A stretch of 26,337 bases of DNA. It comes from Alistipes sp. GTDB lineage: Bacteria; Bacteroidota; Bacteroidia; Bacteroidales; Rikenellaceae. A program made the translations under genes and the position numbers. The notes below the pieces were generated by a model. The model was not told the origin of the DNA and did no database searches. It worked only from the letters and a program-made list of their open reading frames with translations. Positions 8,026 through 16,473 of this stretch are shown here, in pieces. Numbering within the stretch: the first letter of the stretch is position 1; each line of letters begins with the position of its first letter. The stretch is from assembly GCA_022511355.1 (NCBI GenBank), contig JAFLRS010000007.1, forward strand, positions 1-26,337, given 5' to 3'.

Positions 8026-8976
8026 TTAATAGTTGGTGGAACGGGTGACCGGTTTGCCTTTGCGGTCGCGTCGGTGCTTCCAGCGGCGATGCGACCACAT
8101 CCACATTTCGGGCCGTTCCTGAATGTCCTTTTCGAGCATACGCACATATCGTTCCGTAAGAACGTGCGTTTCAACCTCTTCGGTGCCGTCGTAAATGAGT
8201 TTGAATACAGCCTTGTAATAACCGCGGCGTATCTTGTACTGCGTGAAGTAGAACATCGGCAGTTTGTATTTTAACGCAAGCTGTTCGCCGCCTTCGAAGA
8301 ACAGAGTGTCGCGATTGAGGAATCGGAACCAGTGGCTGTCGGTATAACGCGGCGGATTCTGGTCAGAGATAAGTCCGAGCAGCAGATTGCGGCCTTCATA
8401 ACCGTTGCGGTAGCGCATAAAGAATCGCAACGATTCGTGTGCCGGCACCGGCAACTCGCGTGAATGGTCGCGCAGACGCTTGTAAAGAGCATCCATAACG
8501 GGATTATGGAGTTTGTGATAGACGGCCACCAATATGTGATTGGGCAGCCACATACCCCAAAAACCGTAATATTCCCAGCAGCCCAAATGCGAAGTCAGAC
8601 CTACGCAGGTGCGGTCGGTAAAGTCGAACGGAATCTCGTTGCCGTCTTCGAATATGAGTCTGCGGCGGCACTCTTCGTCGCTCATGCGTGCCTGTACGAT
8701 AGTATTGACCATCATCTCGGCCAGATGCAGATAGAATGCGTTTCGAATCTTGCCAATCTCTTTGTCGCTTTTCTCGGGAAATGAATTCCTCAGATTGTCG
8801 GTTATTGTACGGTAGCGGTAGCGCAGACCTCGTATAACGCAGTAGATAAACTCCTGAAGTACGTAATACTGAAACCAATAAGGCAGTATCGCAATCAGAC
8901 GGCACATCCCCCACAACAGCTCGAGACGCACCTTCTGAAATCGGTTCAACTGCGTAATATCTGAATTGTTAATCAT
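8026..8976 (-). CDS. LpxL/HtrB-type lysophospholipid (lipid A) acyltransferase
   Basis: From the ATG at 8976 the protein has 316 residues. The N-terminus holds a membrane-associated hydrophobic segment (about 22-42), and the conserved acyltransferase motif HX4E is seen as H130-E135 (SHLGCWEYYGF). These family features transfer an acyl chain from acyl-ACP to a lipid A precursor or similar lipid. Glycine- and arginine-rich blocks further on (LLGLISDQNPPR, WMWSHRRWKHR) also match the family. A longer open frame extends 20 codons upstream, but it lies inside rsmI. The ATG at 8976 gives an 8-nt overlap with rsmI and is preferred. It probably acts at the inner face of the cytoplasmic membrane. Confidence 0.9.
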   Translation of the reverse strand: MINNSDITQLNRFQKVRLELLWGMCRLIAILPYWFQYYVLQEFIYCVIRGLRYRYRTITDNLRNSFPEKSDKEIGKIRNAFYLHLAEMMVNTIVQARMSDEECRRRLIFEDGNEIPFDFTDRTCVGLTSHLGCWEYYGFWGMWLPNHILVAVYHKLHNPVMDALYKRLRDHSRELPVPAHESLRFFMRYRNGYEGRNLLLGLISDQNPPRYTDSHWFRFLNRDTLFFEGGEQLALKYKLPMFYFTQYKIRRGYYKAVFKLIYDGTEEVETHVLTERYVRMLEKDIQERPEMWMWSHRRWKHRRDRKGKPVTRSTNY

Positions 8977-9700
8977 TCTCCTCGTCGTTTTTGTCTGAAT
9001 CTTCGTCGGTGCGTTTCCGCTTGGGACGACCTGCAACTACGATTACGAATTCGCCCTTCGGCTCATGAGTGCGGAAGTACTCGAGTACTTCGGATACCGT
9101 TCCGCGCACCGTTTGCTCGAACTTTTTGGTTATCTCTCTCGATACCGATACCTCACGGTCGCCGCCGAATATCCCGGCAAACTGCTCGAGAGCCTTCACG
9201 ACACGGTATGGCGATTCGTAAAAAATCATCGTCCGCTCTTCATCCTTCAACTCCGACAGGCGTTTCGCACGACCCTTTTTTTGTGGCAGAAAACCCTCGA
9301 AACAGAATCTGTCGCACGGAAATCCGCTCTGAACGAGAGCCGGAATGCAGGCGGTGGCTCCGGGCAGGGTCTCTACGTCGATACCCTCCTCAAGGCATGT
9401 GCGCACGAGCAGAAATCCCGGGTCGGATATTCCCGGCGTTCCCGCATCGGACACCAAAGCCACGGTTTTGCCGGCTGCAATGGATTCGGCTGCAGCCTTT
9501 ACCGTCGTATGCTCGTTGAACTTGTGATGCGACCGCAACGGCTTCTCTATACCCAAATGACGCAGCAGAACGGCGGTTGTGCGGGTGTCTTCGGCGAGAA
9601 TGAAATCGACCTCGCGCAGAATATTTACCGCACGCAGCGTTATGTCGTCCAGATTTCCTATCGGAGTGGGTACTATGTAGAGTTTTGCCGTCGTCGCCAT
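8969..9700 (-). CDS. rsmI: 16S rRNA (cytidine1402-2'-O)-methyltransferase
   Basis: This SAM-dependent enzyme 2'-O-methylates C1402 of 16S rRNA in the decoding centre. The 243 residues contain the SAM/tetrapyrrole-methylase-like start IVPTPIGNLDDITLRA (9-24), AEDTRTT, the VSDAGTPGISDPG block, and ETLPGATACIPAL, all family signatures. The last 20 or so residues are a highly charged tail (KRKRTDEDSDKNDEEND). The gene is third in the der operon, 13 nt after the acidic linker protein, and overlaps the acyltransferase by 8 nt. Grouping a ribosome-modification enzyme with the ribosome-assembly GTPase Der makes functional sense. Confidence 0.95.
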   Translation of the reverse strand: MATTAKLYIVPTPIGNLDDITLRAVNILREVDFILAEDTRTTAVLLRHLGIEKPLRSHHKFNEHTTVKAAAESIAAGKTVALVSDAGTPGISDPGFLLVRTCLEEGIDVETLPGATACIPALVQSGFPCDRFCFEGFLPQKKGRAKRLSELKDEERTMIFYESPYRVVKALEQFAGIFGGDREVSVSREITKKFEQTVRGTVSEVLEYFRTHEPKGEFVIVVAGRPKRKRTDEDSDKNDEEND

Positions 9701-9713
9701 GCGTTTTTCGATT

Positions 9714-10718
9714 TTAGGCGTGATGCATATAGCGTCGTTCGATCAGCGACATGAGCAGCTTTGCACCGTCGCAATACGGGTTCCAGTCGTAATTCTCGAC
9801 TATGTATACCATACAGTCGTCGAGATTGTCGAACGAATTGAGTTTCGCCACGGTACTCTCGAATGCCTCCGCATTGCCTTCGAAAAGGTCGCGAATCAGC
9901 AGAAAACGGTCGTTTATGCCTATCGCCTGCCGCAAATCGCTTATCGCCTCTTTGCCTACCACGTCGGCTACGGCATCTTCATGGACTATGGTATCCGCTA
10001 TCGTGCGGACATCGGCATTTATCATCTCGCCCAAAACGGCCTCGGTATGCTCGGGAGCGAAATGATGCTCCGTCGCAGGGGCGGTCTCCGCTTCTGACGT
10101 ATGCCCGACTGCCGGTTGCTGCGGTTCAGGCTGCGGTTCTGCAACGACTTCGGTCTCAACGGCCGGCTCCTCCGTCGGCTCGGGAGAGTCTTCGCGAGAA
10201 TCCTCCGCGGCGGTCTCTTCAACCGCGGCCTCAAACTCTTCTGCAGGTGCGGCCGTCTCCTCCACGGGAGTCTCGTTTATCGGCTCTGCGGCAGGCTGCT
10301 CCTCCTGTTTGTTCTCCGGTTCGGGAGCGAAGCCGTCGTAAAGCGAACGCAGGAACATACGGCGGCTCTGTCCTTCATCCTCCGATTTGAAGAATGCGGC
10401 GGCAGTCTCCTCCGGGGTTTCGGGAACAGACTCCTCGATAACCTCCTCGGCAACAGTCGCCTGTACGCTCTCTGTTACGACTTCGGGTTCTGCGTCGGAG
10501 TGCTGTGCCGTAACGGTCTCATGTTCATGCGCGCTTTCGGCATATAGATTCTGTGTTTCGGCGGCTGCGGGGGCGAATCCGAATCGGAATGCCGAATATG
10601 CATCGCGCAACTCTTTGATTATCAAATCGTATTCCACTGCTGAGAGTCCTTCGCGTTCGCAATCTTCGATAAGCGACAGCACGCGATGCAGACTCTGTTT
10701 GATATTGTCGTAGTTCAT
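9714..10718 (-). CDS. Acidic Pro/Glu-rich linker protein of unknown function
   Basis: I do not recognise this 334-residue protein. An N-terminal module (about 1-47) looks helical (IKQSLHRVLSLIEDCEREG, then LIIKELRDAY). A long low-complexity region rich in Glu, Ala, Pro and Thr (about 50-225) follows. A compact C-terminal domain (about 230-334) ends with NDRFLLIRDLFEGN and a DDCMVYIVENYDWNPY stretch. There is no signal peptide or membrane segment, so it is probably cytoplasmic. The ATG at 10718 is used because the open frame upstream runs inside der. It sits 14 nt after der and 13 nt before rsmI, so a role in ribosome assembly or envelope synthesis is possible but unproven. Confidence 0.8.
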   Translation of the reverse strand: MNYDNIKQSLHRVLSLIEDCEREGLSAVEYDLIIKELRDAYSAFRFGFAPAAAETQNLYAESAHEHETVTAQHSDAEPEVVTESVQATVAEEVIEESVPETPEETAAAFFKSEDEGQSRRMFLRSLYDGFAPEPENKQEEQPAAEPINETPVEETAAPAEEFEAAVEETAAEDSREDSPEPTEEPAVETEVVAEPQPEPQQPAVGHTSEAETAPATEHHFAPEHTEAVLGEMINADVRTIADTIVHEDAVADVVGKEAISDLRQAIGINDRFLLIRDLFEGNAEAFESTVAKLNSFDNLDDCMVYIVENYDWNPYCDGAKLLMSLIERRYMHHA

Positions 10719-10732
10719 AACGGTTAAACTTT

Positions 10733-12037
10733 CTATTTCTGACGGAAATAAATTTGGATGGGAACTCCCGAGAAATCCCAGTGTTCGCGAATGTTGTTTT
10801 CGAGGAATCTGCGATATGTCTCCTTGATGTACTGCGGCAGATTTACGAAAAACGCGAATTGCGGTGTAGGTGTCGGGAGCTGTGTTGCATATTTGATTCT
10901 TATGTATTTGCCTTTGGTCGATGGCGGCGGAGTCTGCTCGATTATCGGAAGGATGAAATCGTTGAGTTCCGATGTCGGTATGCGGCGGCTGCGCGATTCG
11001 TATACGCGTATGGCCGTTTGCAGCACCTCCATTATTCGCTGCTTGTTTATTACCGAAGTGAAGATTATGGGAATGTCGCTGAACGGTGCGAGTTTCTTCG
11101 ACAGAAATTCGCGCCACTCTTTCATGGTGTTGTTGCCCTTCTCGATGAGGTCCCACTTGTTCACCACGATTACGCACCCTTTGCGGTTGCGGACGATGAG
11201 ATTGTGGATGTTGAGATCCTGTGATTCGATTCCCTGCGAAGCGTCGAGCATGAGTACGCAGACATCCGAATTTTCTATGGCGCGGATGGAACGCATCACC
11301 GAATAGAATTCGAGGTCCTCGGTCACTTTGCCCTTCTTGCGCATACCGGCCGTATCTACGAGGTAGAAATCCATTCCGTACTTGTTGTATCGCGTATAGA
11401 TGGAGTCACGCGTGGTGCCTGCTACGGGGGTGACTATGTTGCGCTCCTCGCCGAGCAGGGCATTGGTCAGCGACGATTTTCCCACGTTGGGGCGGCCGAC
11501 TACCGTGATTCTCGGGAGCGTGTCGTTCTGTTCGGCTTCGCAGTCGGCCGGCAGTGCGGCGAGGATGGCATCCATCAAATCGCCGGTTCCGCTGCCCGAC
11601 ATCGAACTTATGCAGAACGGGTCGCCGAGTCCGAGGGCATAAAATTCGTGAGACGAGTATATCAGATCGTAGTTATCGACCTTGTTGCAGACCAAAAGCA
11701 CTTTCTTCTTCGAACGGCGCAATATGTCGGCCATCATCATATCGAGGTCGGTGATGCCGGTCGAAACCTCCACCATGAAGAGTATGGCATCGGCCTCGTC
11801 GATGGCCAGCATTACCTGACGGCGTATCTCATCCTCGAAAACGTCGTCGCTGTTCACGGAGTATCCGCCCGTGTCGATAATCGAAAACTCACGGCCGTTC
11901 CAGTCCGTTTTTCCGTAGTGGCGGTCGCGGGTGGTGCCCGCAGTGGAGTCCACTATTGCCTGCCGCTGTCCCACCAGACGGTTGAACAGCGTACTTTTGC
12001 CCACATTGGGGCGTCCCACTATTGCTACAAGACTCAT
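10733..12037 (-). CDS. der: Ribosome-assembly GTPase Der (EngA)
   Basis: The essential double-domain GTPase acts in assembly of the 50S ribosomal subunit. The 434 residues show two complete G domains: GRPNVGKS at 8-15, DTGG at 55-58 and NKVD at 118-121; then GRPNVGKS at 181-188, DTAG at 228-231 and NKWD at 293-296. A KH-like C-terminal domain follows (about 350-434). The length is normal. An upstream methionine at 12139 would add 34 residues but lies at the predicted transcription start. The ATG at 12037 begins directly with the first G-domain strand and is preferred. It is the first gene of a six-gene minus-strand operon. Confidence 0.97.
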   Translation of the reverse strand: MSLVAIVGRPNVGKSTLFNRLVGQRQAIVDSTAGTTRDRHYGKTDWNGREFSIIDTGGYSVNSDDVFEDEIRRQVMLAIDEADAILFMVEVSTGITDLDMMMADILRRSKKKVLLVCNKVDNYDLIYSSHEFYALGLGDPFCISSMSGSGTGDLMDAILAALPADCEAEQNDTLPRITVVGRPNVGKSSLTNALLGEERNIVTPVAGTTRDSIYTRYNKYGMDFYLVDTAGMRKKGKVTEDLEFYSVMRSIRAIENSDVCVLMLDASQGIESQDLNIHNLIVRNRKGCVIVVNKWDLIEKGNNTMKEWREFLSKKLAPFSDIPIIFTSVINKQRIMEVLQTAIRVYESRSRRIPTSELNDFILPIIEQTPPPSTKGKYIRIKYATQLPTPTPQFAFFVNLPQYIKETYRRFLENNIREHWDFSGVPIQIYFRQK

Positions 12038-12121
12038 AATCTGCAAATTTCGTGTTGCGTTAATCCTCGGGCCGCAGTTTGCGCGAATACAATGTTCTGT
12101 CATCCAGCCTATTGCGTTCCG

Positions 12122-12139
12122 ATGCCTGCCCGCAGGCAT
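12122..12139. repeat. Perfect inverted repeat at the start of the der transcript
   Basis: ATGCCTGC (12122-12129) and GCAGGCAT (12132-12139) form a perfect 8-bp inverted repeat separated by 2 bases. It lies just downstream of the predicted minus-strand -7 box at 12142-12149, so it overlaps the expected transcription start of the der operon. It could be an operator or a hairpin at the 5' end of the mRNA; in RNA a 2-nt loop would force one or two pairs to open. Confidence 0.45.
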
Positions 12140-12141
12140 TG

Positions 12142-12149
12142 CAAAGATA
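12142..12149 (-). promoter_or_regulatory. Probable -7 box of the der operon promoter
   Basis: The minus strand reads TATCTTTG here, a perfect match to TAnnTTTG, about 105 nt upstream of the der start codon. I do not see a convincing TTTG element at the expected distance on the far side, so the assignment rests on one element and position. Confidence 0.45.
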
Positions 12150-12202
12150 CGCTATTTTGACGAATAAACGGGATAAATGCGTATGATTTTTGAAAAAATC
12201 AT

Positions 12203-12210
12203 TACCTTTG
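12203..12210 (+). promoter_or_regulatory. Probable -7 box of the OMP-phoH operon promoter
   Basis: TACCTTTG is a perfect TAnnTTTG match, 37 nt before the ATG at 12248. No good TTG lies 19-22 nt upstream, so the -33 element is weak or activator-dependent. Together with the box at 12142-12149 it makes a divergent promoter region. Confidence 0.45.
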
Positions 12211-12247
12211 AAAAATCATTTATATGTAATTGCAGAGTTTCGAAGTC

Positions 12248-12877
12248 ATGTTGAAGAGGTCCGTTTTAGCATTGTTGGCAATATCGTTTGCGCTGACCGC
12301 GGCCGCCAAAGGCGGAAACGTATCTACCGAATGGGGCGTTACGGCCGGCATACGCTACAACGGCATATCGCTTTACGATGTTCCGTCGGGATTCTCGGTG
12401 TGGCCCGGAATAACATACAATGCCGGCGTGCAGGCGGGCGTAATCTTCGGCATGGTGGCCGTGCAACCCGAACTCAACTACGGATATACGACGCTGAAGG
12501 TCCTTTGTCCGCAGTCCGACTATCTGCCCAAAACCTCGGTAAAGTGTCATGAAATTGAAATACCGCTGCTGTTGTCGCTGCATATGCTCGACTACCTGCG
12601 AATAAATGCAGGTCCGGTCTTCAATATCATGAGCCGCACGAATTACTATTCGGGCGAGGAGTCGATGATGTATGGCAATCTGCATCCGACCTTCGGCTAT
12701 GCGGCAGGTCTTACATTCTGCATTTCGGGCAAATTCATCATAGATGCCCGCTTCACGGGTTATCTTAACAGAACACTCAACGAATTCAATCCCTATACTC
12801 CCGGCACCTCCGGCGACGCGATAACATTCAGAAGCAAAAGCTGGTCGGGAGGCATAAAAATCGGATATCTATTCTAA
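12248..12877 (+). CDS. Outer-membrane beta-barrel protein (PorT/OMP_b-brl-like)
   Basis: From the ATG at 12248 the protein has 209 residues: a signal peptide (MLKRSVLALL through ALTAAAKGG, cleaved near residue 20), then alternating hydrophobic/polar strands and an aromatic-rich end (GIKIGYLF) with terminal Phe, as in outer-membrane barrels. Typical features are the GVTAGIRYNG start and the FGYAAGLTFCISGKFIIDARFTG strand pair (given as a description of residues about 145-167). An eight-stranded barrel would fit the size. The TTG at 12230 in the same frame is less likely because it would spoil the signal peptide start. It lies 8 nt before phoH and probably begins that operon. Confidence 0.8.
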   Translation: MLKRSVLALLAISFALTAAAKGGNVSTEWGVTAGIRYNGISLYDVPSGFSVWPGITYNAGVQAGVIFGMVAVQPELNYGYTTLKVLCPQSDYLPKTSVKCHEIEIPLLLSLHMLDYLRINAGPVFNIMSRTNYYSGEESMMYGNLHPTFGYAAGLTFCISGKFIIDARFTGYLNRTLNEFNPYTPGTSGDAITFRSKSWSGGIKIGYLF

Positions 12878-12885
12878 AGCAAGAC

Positions 12886-13902
12886 ATGGCAGAGGCAACC
12901 GACAGAATAATTACCGTAGAGGGCGTAGACACCCGGGAACTGTATGGCGCGAATAACGTTTACATCGAGCAGATAAAGGCCCTTCATCCCAAACTCCGCA
13001 TCGTGGCACGCGGCTCGACTCTCAAAGTGTTGGGCAATGCCCGCGACATCGACGACTTCGAGCATAAAATGCAGGGTCTTATCGCCTACTACAACCGTTA
13101 CGGACACATATCCAAAGAGGTGGTCGCACAATCTTTCAGTCGCGGATTCAATGCCTCGGAGGAGCCGGCCGAAAACGGCGATGTGATAGTCTACGGCAAC
13201 AACGGAAGCGTGATACGGGCCAGAACGGTCAATCAGCGCAAGATGGTGGAGCTGGACCGCAAATGCGATTTGCTCTTCGCTACAGGTCCCGCCGGCTCCG
13301 GAAAAACCTATACGGCCATAGCTTTGGCCGTGAAGGCTCTGCGCGACAAGCAGGTGAAACGTGTCATCCTTACCCGTCCGGCCGTGGAGGCGGGCGAAAA
13401 ACTGGGATTCCTGCCCGGCGACCTCAAGGAGAAACTCGACCCCTATCTGCAACCTCTGTACGATGCTCTGAACGACATGATTCCTCCTGCCAAACTTCAG
13501 AAATTCATGGAGGACGGCACGGTTCAGATTGCTCCGCTGGCATATATGCGCGGCCGCACGCTCGACAATGCGTTCGTGATACTCGACGAAGCTCAGAATA
13601 CCACTCTGTCGCAGATAAAGATGTTCCTTACGCGCATGGGCCGTAACGCCAAATTCATAGTTACGGGCGATGTGACGCAAATCGACCTTCCGCACCGTTC
13701 GGACAGCGGTCTGACACGTGCGATGAACATCGTGAAGGGGATAAACGGAATAGGCTGCGTGGAGTTCGACAAACGCGATATAGTGCGTCATGAACTCGTC
13801 AAACATATCGTGGAGGCTTTCGACCGCGATGCCGAGGAACGCAAACAGCGTCTTGCTGAGCAGCGTCCCGACAATAACGATACGAACAACAAAAACATAT
13901 GA
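12886..13902 (+). CDS. PhoH-family ATPase (PhoL/YbeZ-like)
   Basis: The 338-residue protein carries an N-terminal KH-like region (about 10-75) and a PhoH ATPase domain. The Walker A motif is GPAGSGKT at 134-141 and Walker B is VILDEAQ at 231-237. RPAVEAGEKLGFLPGD (164-179) and VTGDVTQIDLP are further PhoH signatures. Members of the PhoL/YbeZ branch act with YbeY in rRNA maturation and stress RNA metabolism. No ybeY gene is in the window. Its TGA overlaps the ATG at 13899 of pepD in an ATGA junction, so the two are translationally coupled. Confidence 0.93.
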   Translation: MAEATDRIITVEGVDTRELYGANNVYIEQIKALHPKLRIVARGSTLKVLGNARDIDDFEHKMQGLIAYYNRYGHISKEVVAQSFSRGFNASEEPAENGDVIVYGNNGSVIRARTVNQRKMVELDRKCDLLFATGPAGSGKTYTAIALAVKALRDKQVKRVILTRPAVEAGEKLGFLPGDLKEKLDPYLQPLYDALNDMIPPAKLQKFMEDGTVQIAPLAYMRGRTLDNAFVILDEAQNTTLSQIKMFLTRMGRNAKFIVTGDVTQIDLPHRSDSGLTRAMNIVKGINGIGCVEFDKRDIVRHELVKHIVEAFDRDAEERKQRLAEQRPDNNDTNNKNI

Positions 13903-15359
13903 TTATGGATAAGAATTTGAAAGCGCTGCAACCTGCAGCGGTATGGCATTACTTTTCGGAGATAGCGGCGATTCCGCGTCCTTCGCACCACGAAGAGCGC
14001 ATTCGCAACTATATTGTGAACTTCGCCGCACAACACAATCTGGAACACTGCGTGGATAGCGCGAATAACGTATATATCCGCAAGCCCGCAACGCCCGGAA
14101 TGGAAAACCGCAAGGGCATAGTATTGCAGGCACATCTCGATATGGTGCCGCAGAAGAACAATGACAAGGTGTTCGACTTTGAAAACGATTCGATAGAGGC
14201 TTATGTGGACGGCGAATGGGTTACGGCCAACGGTACGACTCTGGGAGCCGACAACGGTATCGGAGCGGCTGCGATTTTGGCCGTACTGGCCGATGAAACA
14301 GCTCCTCACGGCGAAATCGAAGCTCTGTTTACCGCAACTGAAGAGACCGGCATGGACGGTGCTTTCGGTCTGAAAGGCGGACTTCTGAAGGGAGATATCC
14401 TGCTCAATCTCGACTCCGAAACCGAAGGCGAATTGTATGTGGGCTGCGCCGGAGGTCTCGATTTGAATGCCGTGTTCGACTACAAGGCCGAAGCCGCTCC
14501 CGCATCGGGTTATGAAGCGGTAACATTCACGGTGAAAGGCCTGAAAGGAGGTCATTCGGGCATTCAGATAGGCAGTCAGCGCGGCAACGCAAACAGATTG
14601 CTGTTCCGTTTCCTGAATGCTGTCGGACAAGAGTGGCTGCTGGCATCGGTGGACGGCGGAGGACTGCGCAATGCCATTCCGCGCGAGGCTGTCGCTACCC
14701 TGCTCGTTAAAGATGCTGCGGCATTCGCTGCCGAAGCCGCCGAGTATGAACGGACGATAACCGCCGAATTTGCGGGTATCGAGGATTCGATATCGGTTAC
14801 GGTGGCGCCTGCCGATTCGATGCCGGCCGAGGTCATACCTGCCGATACTGCGAAGCGCATAACCAAAGCCGTTATAGGCGTTGCTGACGGTGTTGCGAGA
14901 ATGTCGGTGGCAATGGAGGGTTTGGTGCAGACTTCGACGAATCTGGCCCGTGTGGTATCCGACGGTTCGACGGTCAGGATGCAGTGTCTGCTGCGCAGTT
15001 CGATGAACAGCGAGAAACAGGCTCTTGCCGAGTCGATGAGCGCCGTTTTCGAACTGGCCGGAGCCGAAGTCGAGCTTTCGGGTGCGTATGACGGCTGGAA
15101 TCCCGACATGGCATCGCCCGTATTGTATGCGATGCGCGAATCGTACAAAGCCCTGTTCGGAAAAGATCCTGCCGTTACCGCCATTCATGCCGGTTTGGAG
15201 TGCGGAATCATCGGCGGAACATATCCCAATCTCGATATGATTTCGTTCGGTCCTACGATTTGCTATCCTCACTCCCCCGATGAAAAGGTGGAGATTGCTT
15301 CGGTTGGCAAATTCTACTCATTCCTGCTCGATACATTGAAAAACGCTCCTCGAAAGTGA
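13899..15359 (+). CDS. pepD: Aminoacyl-histidine dipeptidase (M20C, PepD)
   Basis: This zinc dipeptidase of 486 residues hydrolyses Xaa-His and other dipeptides in the cytosol. Metal ligands and catalytic residues of the M20 family are visible: H79 and D81 (QAHLDMVPQ), D118 (GADNGIG), the EE pair at 148-149 (ATEETGMDG), D172 (NLDSE) and a C-terminal His (AIHAGLECGI, near 427). A lid/dimerisation domain lies between (about 185-370, with KGLKGGHSG). The ATG at 13899 overlaps phoH; a second ATG at 13905 would remove two residues and is equally plausible. Confidence 0.95.
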   Translation: MIMDKNLKALQPAAVWHYFSEIAAIPRPSHHEERIRNYIVNFAAQHNLEHCVDSANNVYIRKPATPGMENRKGIVLQAHLDMVPQKNNDKVFDFENDSIEAYVDGEWVTANGTTLGADNGIGAAAILAVLADETAPHGEIEALFTATEETGMDGAFGLKGGLLKGDILLNLDSETEGELYVGCAGGLDLNAVFDYKAEAAPASGYEAVTFTVKGLKGGHSGIQIGSQRGNANRLLFRFLNAVGQEWLLASVDGGGLRNAIPREAVATLLVKDAAAFAAEAAEYERTITAEFAGIEDSISVTVAPADSMPAEVIPADTAKRITKAVIGVADGVARMSVAMEGLVQTSTNLARVVSDGSTVRMQCLLRSSMNSEKQALAESMSAVFELAGAEVELSGAYDGWNPDMASPVLYAMRESYKALFGKDPAVTAIHAGLECGIIGGTYPNLDMISFGPTICYPHSPDEKVEIASVGKFYSFLLDTLKNAPRK

Positions 15360-16336
15360 TGAACAACGCATTGAACAATGCGGCGCCGGCAGCGGCCGAC
15401 AGATGGTTCGTAATCGTCAATCCGATTGCGGGCATGGGGCGCGGTTTGCAGGATTTTCCGCAAATATCGAAACTCCTGCGCGATAACGACATACATTGCG
15501 AATCGGTATTCACCGAACATAAGAATCATGCCGTAGAGCTTACGGTGAAGGCCGTCACGGCAGGATTCCGCAAGATTGTGGTTATCGGCGGCGACGGTAC
15601 GCTGCACGAAGTGGTGAACGGACTATTCATTCAGCAGGAGGTTCGTCCGCACGAAGTTCTGCTTGCCGTAATTCCCGTAGGTACAGGCAACGACTGGATA
15701 AGAATGTTCGGTATTCCGCGCCGTTATTCCGAAGCCGTGCGCGCTCTGAAGGAGGGTTATTCGTTTCTGCAGGATGTCGGCGAAGTTACATACGAAGAGT
15801 CCCAGTATCGTCAGAAACGGTATATGGCCAATGTGGCGGGAACGGGTTTCGACGCCTTCGTCGTCAAGCGGTTCAATCACCTCAAAACCAAAGGCTGGCG
15901 CGGACGGTGGCTATACGGTTTCAGCGTCGTCCGTTCATACTTTACCTACAAGACTCCGGGCGTAAAGGTCTACGTGGACGGCGAGGTGGTCTACAATGAC
16001 CTGCTGTTCAGTATGTCGGTCGGTGTCGGCAAGTATAACGGAGGCGGCATTCAGCAGCTGCCCGCAGCGGTTGTCGATGACGGTCTGCTCGATATGACCA
16101 TTATCAGACCCATACACTGGTGGCATATAATTTTCCGACTGAAAAAGATGTTCAACGGCCAGATATACGAGATAGGACATATCAGCCATGTTCAGGGCAG
16201 CAGAATAAAGATTACCTCGTCGCCCGACTCGCTTCTGGAAGTCGATGGCGAATTGCTCGGTGCCACACCGTTGGAGTTCGGCATTCTGCATCGTGCGGTG
16301 CGTGTCGTAGTGTCGAAGAAATTCCTCGAAGATTAA
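15359..16336 (+). CDS. Diacylglycerol kinase-family lipid kinase
   Basis: The 325-residue protein has the DAGK catalytic domain: VNPIAGMGRG (20-29), the nucleotide-binding GGDGT (77-81) with HEVVNG following, and VGTGND (107-112). The C-terminal beta-sandwich region (about 190-320, with KYNGGGIQQLPAA and DDGLLDM) is typical of the YegS/BmrU/DgkB group, which phosphorylates diacylglycerol or related lipids at the membrane. The exact lipid is not evident. The ATG at 15359 shares one base with the pepD stop (TGATG); a GTG three bases earlier is also open. A strong terminator follows 25 nt after the stop. Confidence 0.92.
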   Translation: MNNALNNAAPAAADRWFVIVNPIAGMGRGLQDFPQISKLLRDNDIHCESVFTEHKNHAVELTVKAVTAGFRKIVVIGGDGTLHEVVNGLFIQQEVRPHEVLLAVIPVGTGNDWIRMFGIPRRYSEAVRALKEGYSFLQDVGEVTYEESQYRQKRYMANVAGTGFDAFVVKRFNHLKTKGWRGRWLYGFSVVRSYFTYKTPGVKVYVDGEVVYNDLLFSMSVGVGKYNGGGIQQLPAAVVDDGLLDMTIIRPIHWWHIIFRLKKMFNGQIYEIGHISHVQGSRIKITSSPDSLLEVDGELLGATPLEFGILHRAVRVVVSKKFLED

Positions 16337-16361
16337 CGGCATTTTCCGCCACGGATAATCG

Positions 16362-16395
16362 ACAAAGGTCCGGAACTCTCCGGACCTTTGTTTTT
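16362..16395 (+). terminator. Strong intrinsic terminator of the phoH-pepD-kinase operon
   Basis: A 13-bp perfect stem (16362-16374 with 16379-16391) with an ACTC loop is followed by T residues to 16395. This separates the operon from the thiamine-uptake unit. Confidence 0.93.
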
Positions 16396-16427
16396 GCGGT
16401 TTGCGGTACGTGAAATTTACAGGCCGC

Positions 16428-16460
16428 TTGCCGACAATTATAAAATTTGTGCTATCTTTG
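16428..16460 (+). promoter_or_regulatory. Promoter of the thiamine-uptake operon
   Basis: TATCTTTG at 16453-16460 is a perfect -7 box. A TTG at 16428-16430 lies 22 nt upstream, slightly longer than ideal. The predicted start near 16467 places the TPP riboswitch at the very 5' end of the mRNA. Confidence 0.6.
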
Positions 16461-16473
16461 CCGCCGATAATTG

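Noticed and set aside
10719..11177. A 153-residue N-terminal extension of the acidic linker protein
   Set aside because: This part lies wholly within der in another frame, and its translation is low-complexity His/Arg-rich sequence typical of a shadow frame.
12038..12139. A 34-residue N-terminal extension of Der from an upstream ATG
   Set aside because: The predicted transcription start (after the -7 box at 12142-12149) lies at about 12135, so the ATG at 12139 would not be transcribed, and Der normally begins at the first G-domain strand.
13788..15272. A 494-codon minus-strand open frame antisense to pepD
   Set aside because: PepD on the plus strand has all M20 metal ligands and coupled junctions on both sides; the antisense translation shows no family features.
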